A stretch of 64,000 bases of DNA from Clostridium scatologenes (GCF_000968375.1 NZ_CP009933.1:434001-498000), one strand, 5' to 3'. Shown: positions 25,879 through 34,910, counted from the first letter of the stretch. The notes: generated by a model not told the origin, from the sequence alone. Numbers and translations: made by a program.

Positions 25879-26640
25879 ATGCATAAATTTCAAGGTAAAT
25901 ATGCTGTTGCTACAGGTGGAACGGATGGCATTACAAAGGAAAGTATCATTTGTATGGCAAAGGAAGGATTAAGTGGTGCTATAATTGCTGGTAGAAATGA
26001 AGAACGTGGCATAAAGGCCGCTGAAGAAATAAAAAACTTAACAGCTTGTGAATGCTATTATGTTAAAACTGATGTATCAAAGCCAGAGGATATAATAAAT
26101 TTATTTAAAGTAGCAAAATTGAAATTTCCTACTATTCACATTTTAATAAATGGTGCCGGAGTTTGTCCATCAATGCCAATCGAAAGTATTGATGTGCAAG
26201 AATGGGATAGAGTGATGAATATTAATTTAAGGAGTATGCACTTATGTATATTAGAAGCTCTTAAGTTTATGAAACCACAGAAATATGGAAAAATAATTAA
26301 CATTTCTTCTGCTGCAGGTAGAATTGGTGGAAATGAATCATCTATAGCGTATTCTGTATCAAAAGGTGGAATGATTACTGCCACCAAATGCTATGCAAAA
26401 GCATATGGTGTTTACAATATTAATGTAAATGGTATTTGTCCAGGTGCTATTAGAACGAATATGATTACTGATTTTACTTATGTAAATTCTCCAGAATCTT
26501 TAATTAAAAAAATCATTCCTTTGGGTAGATTAGGAAAAGTTGAAGATTGTAGTGGAGTTATATCATTTTTAGCTAGTAATGATTCAGATTACATTACTGG
26601 ATGTAGTATAGATGTAAATGGTGGAGTATTCATGAATTAG
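25879..26640 (+). CDS. Short-chain dehydrogenase/reductase (SDR)
   Basis: A 253-residue classical SDR. The cofactor motif is TGGTDGI near residues 11-17; AGRNEERG at the end of beta2 favours NADP(H). The structural NGAG motif is present, with catalytic Ser in NISSAAG and YSVSKGG for Tyr/Lys. C-terminal PGAIRTNM and GRLGKVEDCSGVISFLASNDSDYITG are typical of FabG-like members. The start is ATG 25879 behind AAAGGAG. It is the third gene of the OYE/amidohydrolase operon and probably reduces or oxidises a ring hydroxyl or ketone of the same substrate. Confidence 0.9.
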   Translation: MHKFQGKYAVATGGTDGITKESIICMAKEGLSGAIIAGRNEERGIKAAEEIKNLTACECYYVKTDVSKPEDIINLFKVAKLKFPTIHILINGAGVCPSMPIESIDVQEWDRVMNINLRSMHLCILEALKFMKPQKYGKIINISSAAGRIGGNESSIAYSVSKGGMITATKCYAKAYGVYNINVNGICPGAIRTNMITDFTYVNSPESLIKKIIPLGRLGKVEDCSGVISFLASNDSDYITGCSIDVNGGVFMN

Positions 26641-26711
26641 AAAATAATATTTTTATAGTAATGTAAATTACAAATTAATGCTACTCTGCGGTAATAAAAA
26701 ATAGAAGTTAT

Positions 26712-27959
26712 TTAATACAAATTTATTTTATCTGGCCATGCTTCTTGTTGTGCTATCCTCCAAGTTTTGTCTATGTATTGGTGAGTATAGGCCTGCTCAA
26801 CTAAATGATATTTATAAGTGCCCTTTTTCGTTAATTCATAACTTTCATTTGTTTTACGAATAAGTCCCAGAAACATCCCGAGTTGTAATTCAAATTTAAA
26901 TATATAATCTAAGTCTGTATTAAAAAGTTTTTTGAATTTTTTATTGTTAATTTTTAAAGTATATGAATTCCAAAATAGCCAGTAAAGGGCACGAGTTTTT
27001 TTGTTAAAGCTAAGAGTAAGAGAAGTTGGTATCTTCTCATTGTTTATGCATTTTATGTACTCTACAACTGAGAAGGTATTAACTTTAAAGAAATCATTTA
27101 AAAGGGTAGTAGCGCTTGGTCCAAAGCCTATAAAACTATCTCTTGTAATAGAAGAATATTTAGGAATGCCTTTTTTCCCAAAAGTCCACACAGAGGTTCT
27201 GATGCATTGAAGTTCTCCACTTATTGCTTCAAGATATTCAAGGAGTTCCTTTTTATGTTTTTTCCCTAAAGGTTTACTTTTATTATTTGCATAGGAAAAA
27301 TCAATAAAAGGATAGGTGGAAACTTGAGTTGCTCCTGAATTAAATGCAGTAATAAAATCATTTTTTAAACTTTCCTTACTTTGACTTTTTATGCCGAACA
27401 TAAGATCTACATCTATGGTAGTAAAACCAGCAGCAGCAGCCATTTTTACCTTTTCAGCACCATTAATATATTCTCTGCCTAGAATATTTAAGTATTTTTC
27501 TTCAAAGGATTGAATACCTATACTAACCATATTAAAACCAATATTTTTAAGCTTTACAAGAGTTTCAGTATTAATATCTCTTGGATGAAGTTCTATGCCT
27601 ATATTGGATTTTATATGAAAGTTAGCTCTAAGTACATTTAAAATTTCAGGAAGGTGTTCAAGCATAAGTGCTGGTGAACCACCACCAAAATATACACTAG
27701 TTATATGAGTCTTTTTTCTATTTAGAGTACTTACCAGTTGGATTTCTTTTATTAAAGCATCCTTATAGGAAGCGGCTAAAGTTTTATCGTATTTTACTTT
27801 GTTATATGGACAAAAAGGACAAAGAGTAGTACAAAATGGGATATGGACATATATGCCAAGTTCTGGAACATCCATATCAAACTTGTATTTGTTTTCATTT
27901 GTAAAAATAAAAGGTTTTAAGGATCTTGTAAAAAGTAATCTTAATAAATTGGTAATCAT
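26712..27959 (-). CDS. HemN-like radical SAM protein (coproporphyrinogen III oxidase family)
   Basis: A 415-residue radical SAM enzyme. The cluster motif is HIPFCTTLCPFC (CxxxCxxC), followed by YFGGGSPALM and GIELHPRDINTETL, then GFNMVSIGIQSFEEKYLNILGRE and DLMFGIKSQSKESL, as in HemN/HemW. The C-terminal region (~290-415) is a HemN_C-like winged segment. Many such paralogues are not coproporphyrinogen oxidases but haem-related or methyltransferase enzymes. No haem genes are adjacent, so the substrate is open. The next gene upstream on the same strand is an XRE regulator 56 nt away. RBS GGGGG lies before the ATG. Confidence 0.85.
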   Translation of the reverse strand: MITNLLRLLFTRSLKPFIFTNENKYKFDMDVPELGIYVHIPFCTTLCPFCPYNKVKYDKTLAASYKDALIKEIQLVSTLNRKKTHITSVYFGGGSPALMLEHLPEILNVLRANFHIKSNIGIELHPRDINTETLVKLKNIGFNMVSIGIQSFEEKYLNILGREYINGAEKVKMAAAAGFTTIDVDLMFGIKSQSKESLKNDFITAFNSGATQVSTYPFIDFSYANNKSKPLGKKHKKELLEYLEAISGELQCIRTSVWTFGKKGIPKYSSITRDSFIGFGPSATTLLNDFFKVNTFSVVEYIKCINNEKIPTSLTLSFNKKTRALYWLFWNSYTLKINNKKFKKLFNTDLDYIFKFELQLGMFLGLIRKTNESYELTKKGTYKYHLVEQAYTHQYIDKTWRIAQQEAWPDKINLY

Positions 27960-28015
27960 TAAATAACCCCCTAAATATATTTTGATTTGAACTGTGTCAT
28001 TTAACTTATGAAAAT

Positions 28016-28465
28016 CTATTTATTAAGTTCACTTAGCCTTTTCTTTATATGGTCCAAATTAAAAGATGAACATATTCTCATATCTTCAGCATTTAAAATT
28101 CTATAGTGTTTTGATATTATATTTTGTTGAATTTTATAATTGTCTTCAGATTCAATATCTTTCCACCATACATGCCCACCTAAAGTTTTATCATAAGTTT
28201 TATCATAACCATCAAAAGCTAAAGATAGTATAATATCTTGAGTGTCACCTCCAAAAGCCAGCTGCAAAATTTCACTGTCATTAAAGATAGTACATGCAGC
28301 AACAGAAGTAGTCCATCCTAAAGAAGATCGTCCTTTTTCTATTTGTACTAAGGTTTTTTTTGATATTCCTAGAATATCTGCCATTTTATCTTGTGTATAA
28401 TTTTTTTCATTTCTAATAAGTTTGATTTTTGAATTTACTATTTTTATAAAATCTTCTCTTGTCAT
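28016..28465 (-). CDS. XRE-family helix-turn-helix regulator
   Basis: A 149-residue protein. The N-terminal HTH_3 domain (residues ~8-50) contains NYTQDKMADILGISKKTLVQ. The C-terminal ~90 residues include GGHVWWKDIESEDNYKIQQN and DAEDMRICSSF-type text that I cannot assign to a named effector domain. It precedes the radical SAM gene on the same strand by 56 nt, so it may regulate that gene. A perfect 34-bp palindrome lies 55 bp upstream of its ATG and is the likely operator. Confidence 0.85.
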   Translation of the reverse strand: MTREDFIKIVNSKIKLIRNEKNYTQDKMADILGISKKTLVQIEKGRSSLGWTTSVAACTIFNDSEILQLAFGGDTQDIILSLAFDGYDKTYDKTLGGHVWWKDIESEDNYKIQQNIISKHYRILNAEDMRICSSFNLDHIKKRLSELNK

Positions 28466-28520
28466 AATAGCCCTTTCATTAATATTTTTTAGAGTAGCAT
28501 TATTCGCACATAGTAATTAA

Positions 28521-28554
28521 TTATATTATAGTGTAATTTTACACTATAATATAA
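28521..28554. promoter_or_regulatory. Perfect 34-bp palindrome upstream of XRE gene
   Basis: TTATATTATAGTGTAA (28521-28536) and its exact complement (28539-28554) around a TT centre. The core GTGTAATTTTACAC is typical of dimeric HTH operators. It is placed for autoregulation of the XRE gene at 28016-28465. Confidence 0.75.
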
Positions 28555-28828
28555 AATTAGTCAAATGAATTATAAGTTTAAATGTAAATCAATTATAACA
28601 ATTTATATTAATGATTATTAATAGATTGAGAATATAATAACACTGTTTTTAAATTTTCATAGTATGGACAACTTTATTGCAGAACTGTTTATGGACTAGA
28701 TAAATTATAAGATATGAGATTATAATTTATATGTAATTTAAAACACTATAATGCTAACTGTTTTATGTTTATTATAAATGATATATAATTGAAAAGGAAA
28801 ATAAGCAGATTTATAAGGAGTGCATAAG

Positions 28829-30721
28829 ATGCTAGTTAAAATTACAAATGGCTGCGCTGCTTTTGGCGCAAATATAATATTATCTAATATAGATTTTGAA
28901 ATAAACGAAGGGGAAAAAGTTGCTTTAGTTGGACGAAACGGATGTGGAAAGACAACTTTGCTTAAATTGATTTCTGGTGAATATGAGCTTGCAAAGCTTG
29001 ATAACGGTGAAACATCCTCGATTATTACAGCTAGAAATATAACTATTGGTTATCTTAAGCAGATTACCTTTGAAGATGAAACTATCACTCTTGAAGAAGA
29101 AGTAAAAAAAGCCTACAAGGAAATACTTGATATGGAAATTAAAATGGAGAGGCTTCTTAGTGAGATGGAAAGTGCTCCAAATAATTCTGCAGTTAAGAAA
29201 TATTCAGAATTACAGGAAAGGTATAGTTTGCTTGGAGGTTATAGTTATAAAAAGGAATATGAGAGTGCTATTAAACAGTTCGGTTTTACAAATGAAGATA
29301 AATCAAAGAATCTTTCAGAGTTTTCTGGAGGACAGCGTACTAAAATTGCTTTTATTAAGCTTTTGCTCAGTAAGCCGGATTTATTGGTATTAGATGAACC
29401 TACTAATCATCTTGATATTAATGCTATCGAATGGCTTGAAGAATATTTAAAGTCATATAAAAAGGCAGTTCTTATAGTTGCTCATGATAGGGAATTTTTA
29501 GATAAAATTGTGGGTTCAGTTTATGAAATTGAACGAGGGAAAATCACAAAATACGCTGGGAATTATTCTGCATTTGCTGAAAAGAAGCGTATTGAGTGGG
29601 AAATACAGCAGAAAAGACACATTGAACAGCAAAAGGAAATAGCTCATTTAAGCGGACTTGTTGAACGTTTGCGTTATAAAGCTACCAAAGCGGCTATGGC
29701 ACAATCTAAAATAAAGCAGCTTGAGCGTATGGATATTATAGAAGCACCTGAGTTAGCAGATACAAGTAGCTTTCATGCAGATTTTGAACCTGAATATCAA
29801 AGTGTTCAATTAGTATTGTCAGTAAAGGATTTGAAAATAGGTTATAGTGAAACACTTTCAACAATTTCACTAAATGTAACTCGTGGTGAAAAAATTGGAA
29901 TTATTGGTGGTAACGGATTAGGTAAATCTACCTTTTTAAAAACTATTATTGGTGCAATGCCTCAGCTTGGAGGGACCTATTCAATTGGAGATAAGGTTAA
30001 AGTTGGATATTTTGATCAGCATATGGCACAATACAAAAGTGATAAAACTGTATTAGATGAATATTGGGATGAGTTTCCTAATCTAACTCAGACAGAGGTT
30101 AGAGGTGCCCTTGGAGCTTTTCTTTTTACGCAAGAAGATGTATTTAAACCAGTTAATGCACTTTCTGGTGGGGAAAAGGTGCGTTTAGAATTATGTAAGA
30201 TATTAAGAAGAAGACCAAACTTTCTGATCCTTGATGAACCTACGAATCATATGGATATAATAGGTAAAGAAACATTGGAGAAAATGCTCATTGATTATAC
30301 TGGTACGGTGATTTTTGTTTCACATGATAGATATTTTGTGAAAAAAATTGCTTCGTCAGTTTTGGTATTTCATGAAGGTAATGTTGATTATTACCCTTTT
30401 GGATATGAGTACTATTTGGATCAGGTAGCAAAGAAATCTGCTGAGGGAGAAAAATGTATAGTTAAAGAAAAAAATAAAAAGAAAAAATTTACAACGCCTG
30501 GTAAAGAAAAGGCTAAGATGGAAGCAAGGATTAAAAAACTTGAAGTATTGCTTCAGGAATGTGATAAAAAAATTGCAAAACTTGAAGAAGAACTTAAATC
30601 AGAAGAGGTTGTTTCTGATTATATAAGATTAACAGAGCTTCAAAAAGAACTCGAATCACAGGAAGAGCTCAATATGAGTTATTTAGAGGAATGGGATGAA
30701 TTGCAGGATAAATTAGTTTAA
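28829..30721 (+). CDS. ABC-F family ATPase (Uup/YdiF-like)
   Basis: A 630-residue protein with two ABC domains and no membrane segments. Domain 1: Walker A GRNGCGKTT, signature LSEFSGGQR, Walker B LLVLDEPTNHLD. Linker (P-site tip region) ~240-320 with RLRYKATKAAMAQSKIKQL. Domain 2: Walker A GGNGLGKST, signature ALSGGEKVR, Walker B LILDEPTNHMD. A charged C-terminal coiled coil (~545-630) resembles Uup/YdiF. ABC-F proteins act on the ribosome, either in translation under stress or as antibiotic-protection factors. The coiled-coil tail favours a housekeeping YdiF-like role, but resistance cannot be excluded. The start is ATG 28829 with AAGGAG 8 nt upstream. Confidence 0.93.
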   Translation: MLVKITNGCAAFGANIILSNIDFEINEGEKVALVGRNGCGKTTLLKLISGEYELAKLDNGETSSIITARNITIGYLKQITFEDETITLEEEVKKAYKEILDMEIKMERLLSEMESAPNNSAVKKYSELQERYSLLGGYSYKKEYESAIKQFGFTNEDKSKNLSEFSGGQRTKIAFIKLLLSKPDLLVLDEPTNHLDINAIEWLEEYLKSYKKAVLIVAHDREFLDKIVGSVYEIERGKITKYAGNYSAFAEKKRIEWEIQQKRHIEQQKEIAHLSGLVERLRYKATKAAMAQSKIKQLERMDIIEAPELADTSSFHADFEPEYQSVQLVLSVKDLKIGYSETLSTISLNVTRGEKIGIIGGNGLGKSTFLKTIIGAMPQLGGTYSIGDKVKVGYFDQHMAQYKSDKTVLDEYWDEFPNLTQTEVRGALGAFLFTQEDVFKPVNALSGGEKVRLELCKILRRRPNFLILDEPTNHMDIIGKETLEKMLIDYTGTVIFVSHDRYFVKKIASSVLVFHEGNVDYYPFGYEYYLDQVAKKSAEGEKCIVKEKNKKKKFTTPGKEKAKMEARIKKLEVLLQECDKKIAKLEEELKSEEVVSDYIRLTELQKELESQEELNMSYLEEWDELQDKLV

Positions 30722-30732
30722 TAATTTAAAAA

Positions 30733-31026
30733 TAATGCGACGTAAAGGTGCAGTGGAAGCTTGGATTTTAACTTTCATTCCGTGATATATAATAAGGGTG
30801 TCCTCACTGCTAAATGTTTTAATTATTCTAAAGCTTGAAGATTTGAAAAACCTAAGAACTTTGTCAAACTCGGTTCCCTCAAACAGGACTAAAGTTCTAA
30901 GGCTTTTCAAATCTTCAAGCTAAGAATAATACTAAAACAATTTAGCTAATGTGAGGACACCCTTATCATATATCACTGCATAAAAGTTAAAATCCAAACT
31001 AGTAACTTCAAGTATACGCACATAAT
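30733..31026. repeat. Large foldback element A (~102-107-bp imperfect inverted arms)
   Basis: Arms 30761-30862 and 30891-30997 are inverted copies with roughly 85-90% identity by eye around a 28-base centre. Shared words include TTGGATTTTAACTTT, AAGGGTGTCCTCAC and GCTTGAAGATTTGAAAA. Outside the arms the ends AATAATGCG (left) and CGCACATAATT (right) are also roughly complementary. The right end resembles the terminus of the element at 19530-19676. No coding capacity is seen. The apical region includes ACAGGAC, also present in element B. Confidence 0.75.
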
Positions 31027-31089
31027 TAAATTGTTATAAGTAATTTTAGTAAGCCAAATTATATTTATAATCATAACTTACAACGCCTA

Positions 31090-31238
31090 AATATTAAGGC
31101 ATAGCCTGCTGAAATATCTTAAAAGAGACTTATTATTTAGATTGTTAAAAAGCATAACATAAAAAATATACAAGTATTTCAAATATAGTTAATAATCAAC
31201 TAACTTGCTATTTTTGTAGGCTGCGCCATAGGATATTA
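31090..31238. repeat. Smaller imperfect inverted repeat C between foldbacks A and B
   Basis: AATATTAAGGCATAGCC around 31090-31106 is partly inverted in GGCTGCGCCATAGGATATT around 31219-31238, about 27-base arms with near 70% pairing. It lies between the two large foldbacks in gene-free AT-rich DNA. Confidence 0.45.
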
Positions 31239-31284
31239 TTAAAATAGCTGAACTATACATAAACTAGTTACTAAGTATTATAAA

Positions 31285-31571
31285 AGCACGTAATGCACTA
31301 AGAAGTAACTTTCAACTGTATGCAGACTGTTATATGCTGTAAAGGAAGATGCGAACGAATTTTAGAAGTTCTTTGCTTGAGATATTGAAAAATGGCGTAA
31401 TTTTTGCCAGGAAGGCAAAAGCTCCGAAAGCGACAGGACGTCGCATTTGAGGAGGTAGTCATTTTTCAATATCTCAAGCATTAGAACTTCTTAATGAAGT
31501 GAGTTTTCCTTCACAGCATATATCAGCCGGAATACAGTTGAAAGTTACTTCGCTTACATCGCAATGTGCTT
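31285..31571. repeat. Large foldback element B (~110-bp arms, structured apex)
   Basis: Left arm 31285-31394 and right arm 31460-31571 are imperfect inverted copies (shared blocks AAGTAACTTTCAACTGTAT, ATATGCTGT, AGAAGTTCT, GCTTGAGATATTGAAAAATG). The ~65-base centre folds further: TTTTGCC-AGGA-GGCAAAA and GCGAC-AGGAC-GTCGC. Compared with element A it keeps TAACTTTCA and GCTTGA-GAT-TTGAAAAA at similar spacing (60 against 55 bases between them), so both belong to one degenerate family. Confidence 0.75.
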
Positions 31572-31606
31572 ATATTAGCCACCAATTTTTATGTGTGAAA
31601 GTTGAA

Positions 31607-33163
31607 TTAACACAATTCTATCTTGTTTCTTCCATTAAGTTTTGCTTTATATAAGCAATCGTCTGCTCTTTTGATTAATGAGCTGCTGCTGTCATTACAT
31701 TTTAATTCTGCTAGTCCTATACTAATGGTAATATGTGAGCATTCATATTCAAATCTATAGTTGCTAATCTTAGATCTAATCTTCTCACATAGTTCATAAG
31801 CAGCATTTAACTGTGTATCAAACATTAATATTAAAAATTCCTCACCACCAAACCTACCAAATTTTTCATTAATTCCTAATTCAGAAGTAACTAAATCAGC
31901 TAATTTTTTTAATATATCATCCCCAATTAGATGTCCATAATTATCATTAATTTTTTTAAAATGGTCTATATCCATCATAGCTATAGTAAGTGGGGTAGAA
32001 CTTTTTTTGATTTTTTCCTGTAATAACATAGTAATATGTTTCTTATTGTATATTCCTGTTAAGCCATCTTTAATTGAATCACTATATAACTCTTCATTTA
32101 ATTTTCTTAATTTATCATTAGCCTGTTTTAACTTATTTTGGGTAACTACTAATTCTGTTATATCATATAATAATATTAAATATCCAATTATATAATTTTT
32201 ATTTCCTTTAATTGCACTTAAAGATCCATAGTAATCAATATTTTTGCCTGAATTCTTGCTGTTCAACTGGATTTTTAAGGTTGATTTTTGCAAATCATAA
32301 AAATTATATTCATAAATATCCTCTATAATTTGGTCAATAGGTAGTCCAATTACTTTTGAAATATTAGTATTTAGCACTTTTAATGATTTTCTATTCATAT
32401 CTACAACTTTTTTATTTTCATCAAGTACTATCATAAGTTCATCCATATCTTCAAAAGCATATTCTCTGGCAACAAGGACTATATCCATAAATCTGTATCG
32501 AAGCATTCCATAAACACTTACTATTAAGGATATAAAAAATGAAACTGAAGTAATTTCTAAATTATTATAAAGGTTTACATTACCTACGAATAAAACATCA
32601 GTTACAATTGGGAAAAACATTCCAATTATCATTATTAGGGCTTGCCTTTTTCGAGCATATTGTTTTGAAAACACAGATTTAAGTAATATTGCTATGCTAA
32701 CTGCATTCAATAAATAATTATAGCTGGCATTAACCCATAACCAAAAACCTTTGCTAAACATTAAAATTTTGTATTTACCTACAGATTCAAGATAGAAATT
32801 GTACGCAAACCAATTATTATATTTTGAAGTTAAAACTATAATTGCAGTAATAGTTGGAAAAATAATAATGATAAGATTTAGTTTACTCTTAAAATTTCTT
32901 TCATACATTGAATCTAATATTGTCATTAGCCAAAATGCAGGTATATATACAATAAATGCCATCTTAATTTCAAAGCACATAATTTTAGCACCGAGACTAT
33001 TCAATAGCAAATTAACAATATTTAAACCATTCCATATAGAAACTAACAAAATGCATATGATGAAAGGCTTTATCCCTGATACATTATGTCTTCTAAAAAG
33101 AAAAATAGATATAGTAAGTAAAGTAACAGATAAAATAAGTAAAATAAAAATATATAAATCCAT
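31607..33163 (-). CDS. Membrane diguanylate cyclase: 7TM sensor, PAS, GGDEF
   Basis: A 518-residue protein. Residues ~1-225 contain seven hydrophobic segments (histidine-kinase N-terminal 7TM type), followed by a PAS-like region (~230-340, DMDELMIVLDENKKVVDMNR) and a coiled linker. The GGDEF domain lies at ~350-518 with DGLTGIYNKKH and active site GRFGGEEFLIL near residue 438. The signature is GGEEF, so cyclic di-GMP synthesis is expected. There is no RxxD inhibitory site in the usual place before the motif (SELGINEKFGRFGGEEF), so product feedback may be absent. It is monocistronic with RBS GGAGG. Confidence 0.93.
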   Translation of the reverse strand: MDLYIFILLILSVTLLTISIFLFRRHNVSGIKPFIICILLVSIWNGLNIVNLLLNSLGAKIMCFEIKMAFIVYIPAFWLMTILDSMYERNFKSKLNLIIIIFPTITAIIVLTSKYNNWFAYNFYLESVGKYKILMFSKGFWLWVNASYNYLLNAVSIAILLKSVFSKQYARKRQALIMIIGMFFPIVTDVLFVGNVNLYNNLEITSVSFFISLIVSVYGMLRYRFMDIVLVAREYAFEDMDELMIVLDENKKVVDMNRKSLKVLNTNISKVIGLPIDQIIEDIYEYNFYDLQKSTLKIQLNSKNSGKNIDYYGSLSAIKGNKNYIIGYLILLYDITELVVTQNKLKQANDKLRKLNEELYSDSIKDGLTGIYNKKHITMLLQEKIKKSSTPLTIAMMDIDHFKKINDNYGHLIGDDILKKLADLVTSELGINEKFGRFGGEEFLILMFDTQLNAAYELCEKIRSKISNYRFEYECSHITISIGLAELKCNDSSSSLIKRADDCLYKAKLNGRNKIELC

Positions 33164-33598
33164 GAAAATCCTCCAATATTTCTACATTAGTAACATGCAA
33201 AAAATTTATACTTTTTACGGATTTTTTTATATAAATAGATATCGTATGTCTAATTATATCATTAATTAAGAAAATATCGACCTTGAATTTTTAAATTTCG
33301 AGCTTTTTCTATTTAATTTTTAATTTTTTTATAGTAAGGTAATAATTTATGCAAAACCAGAATTATTTAGAAAAGGCTTTTAGTATGGATAAAATGCTAA
33401 ATTATAAATAAATAGATTTAATGTTAGGTACAAAATTGTAAGGAAATTAGGTTTATTGCAAAAAAGTTCTTTCTAATATCTATATTTAATTTAAAGGTGG
33501 AATAAGATTATACTTGCACATTACACGGCGTAATGATTTATAATAAATATGTATTATGAGAAATCATTTAAGAATATTAAAATTGGGGGAATTTAGTT
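33164..33598. other. Intergenic DNA between divergent genes
   Basis: 435 AT-rich bases between the diguanylate cyclase (-) and the AhpD-like gene (+). I find no open frame with an RBS, no clear riboswitch and no repeat. Promoters for both genes presumably lie here, but none is convincing. Confidence 0.5.
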
Positions 33599-33976
33599 AT
33601 GAATGAATTTCAAAGTATACTTAGTTATTATGAGGATGAATTAAAATGGCATCCACCTTTTGCTGAAATACTTTCTAAATATGCTTCAGAAGGTTTAAAA
33701 GGATATTTAGTAATGCGTGAATCAGTTCAAAATGGACATTTGCCTAAAAAAACAAGAGAACTAATTTTTACAATATTGGATAGTTTAGATGACGAAGTAA
33801 GTGGTGCAAAACAACATGCTGTTGCTGCAATAGATGCAGGTTTAACTATGGAAGAATTAGTAGAAGCGTTTGTAATAGTGACTATTGTGAAAGGTATTAA
33901 TGTTATGTGTAAAACAGGTGTTGAAACAATAAAAGCAGCAGAAAAAAGATTTGAAGAAATAAAAGAAAATCAGTAA
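33599..33976 (+). CDS. Carboxymuconolactone decarboxylase/AhpD-like protein
   Basis: A 125-residue helical protein of the CMD/AhpD superfamily. The core LPKKTRELIFTILDSL and SGAKQHAVAAIDAGLTMEELVEAF matches the family helix pair, including the conserved His. The CxxC redox pair of AhpD is missing (GAKQH in that place), so peroxidase-partner activity is unlikely and a decarboxylase or unknown role is preferred. It is a single gene with a strong GGGGG RBS and its own terminator. Confidence 0.85.
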   Translation: MNEFQSILSYYEDELKWHPPFAEILSKYASEGLKGYLVMRESVQNGHLPKKTRELIFTILDSLDDEVSGAKQHAVAAIDAGLTMEELVEAFVIVTIVKGINVMCKTGVETIKAAEKRFEEIKENQ

Positions 33977-34070
33977 CAACTACCAAGTTGCTTTTGTAAA
34001 AAATGCAAATTTACAATGTAATAAAACATATAATATAATAGTTTTAAATTGCTAGTAACATGATAATAGT

Positions 34071-34108
34071 TAAAGCTTTCTATGATTTATTTATCATAGA
34101 AAGCTTTA
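34071..34108. terminator. Bidirectional terminator
   Basis: TAAAGCTTTCTATGAT (34071-34086) and its exact complement (34093-34108), a 16-bp stem with a 6-base loop between convergent genes. Confidence 0.85.
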
Positions 34109-34143
34109 ATTTATAGACTTTTTTATATTATAGATTTTCAATA

Positions 34144-34908
34144 TCAAAGTTTAGCTTTTTTGACAACTAGGTTAAATCCATCTACATTAGTTATGATAAT
34201 ATGGTCTCCTTTTTTTATTGATTCATTTTTACTGTAGACTTTTTGAGGAGAGTTGTTAAATATAGCTTTACCTTTATAATTAAAATTCTCAGAAGCTATA
34301 CCCTTCTGCAAAAGAAACTTTTGTTCTTTTTTTATTCTTTTGGCTTCGATAATAGCTCGTTCAATAGCTACTATTGGAATAAAAATGCACATCAATATCA
34401 TAGCTTGTAAAAAAGTGTGAGATATCATAACAATTCCTAATGAACAAATAAATACCCCATTGGCGTTTGAGCCTCCGTGTTGACTTCTTCCATAAAAAAA
34501 TGGCAAATCTGAATATTTTTCAATTCCTAACCATATCAAACCATATGATAAGAAAAATATTCCGAGAATTCTAAATATATCGATTGGTGCTATAGATATA
34601 AAATCTAAACCATTAAATTCCGCTGCCATTTTTGATAAATATAAGAATATAGTTATTAAAATTAATGCAATAATTTGAATCCAATCAATTGTTGGAGGAT
34701 GTACAGAATCTAACATTTTACCTGTAGTTTTAGGGTCTCCCATGTCTTTTACAGCAGCTTTTTCTGCATCTTCATCAGAGTATCCTATTTTAATATAGAC
34801 TTCTTTTTGGTCATCAATATGATTTCGTATTTCCGTGCAGATTTCCTTTCGCATTTTTCTATTAGAAATATTTTTACTTAAAAGATGTAAATATTCATCT
34901 GCTTTCAT
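34144..34908 (-). CDS. PadR-linked membrane protein: HAAS domain, TM segments, NfeD-like tail
   Basis: A 254-residue protein. Residues ~1-62 are a HAAS/permease-prefix helical domain (EYLHLLSKNISNRKMRKEICTEIRNHID, GYSDEDAEKAAVKDMGDP), the typical partner of PadR regulators. Several TM helices follow (~77-97, 108-128, 150-185). The C-terminal ~50 residues resemble an NfeD-like OB fold (YKGKAIFNNSPQKVYSKN, IKKGDHIIITNVDGFNLVVK). The HAAS plus NfeD combination suggests a membrane-stress or protein-quality role. It begins 2 nt after the PadR stop, with its RBS inside the PadR gene, so the two are coupled. Confidence 0.78.
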   Translation of the reverse strand: MKADEYLHLLSKNISNRKMRKEICTEIRNHIDDQKEVYIKIGYSDEDAEKAAVKDMGDPKTTGKMLDSVHPPTIDWIQIIALILITIFLYLSKMAAEFNGLDFISIAPIDIFRILGIFFLSYGLIWLGIEKYSDLPFFYGRSQHGGSNANGVFICSLGIVMISHTFLQAMILMCIFIPIVAIERAIIEAKRIKKEQKFLLQKGIASENFNYKGKAIFNNSPQKVYSKNESIKKGDHIIITNVDGFNLVVKKAKL

Positions 34909-34910
34909 AA

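Noticed and set aside
30713..30910. 65-codon minus-strand frame
   Set aside because: It lies wholly inside foldback element A and is explained by the inverted repeat.
30733..31571. Retron, CRISPR array or group II intron as the source of the large palindromes
   Set aside because: No reverse transcriptase, no regularly spaced repeats and no domain V-like structure; only inverted arms are seen.
32799..33269. 156-codon plus-strand frame
   Set aside because: It is antisense to the membrane part of the diguanylate cyclase; hydrophobic-helix codons often leave such open shadows.
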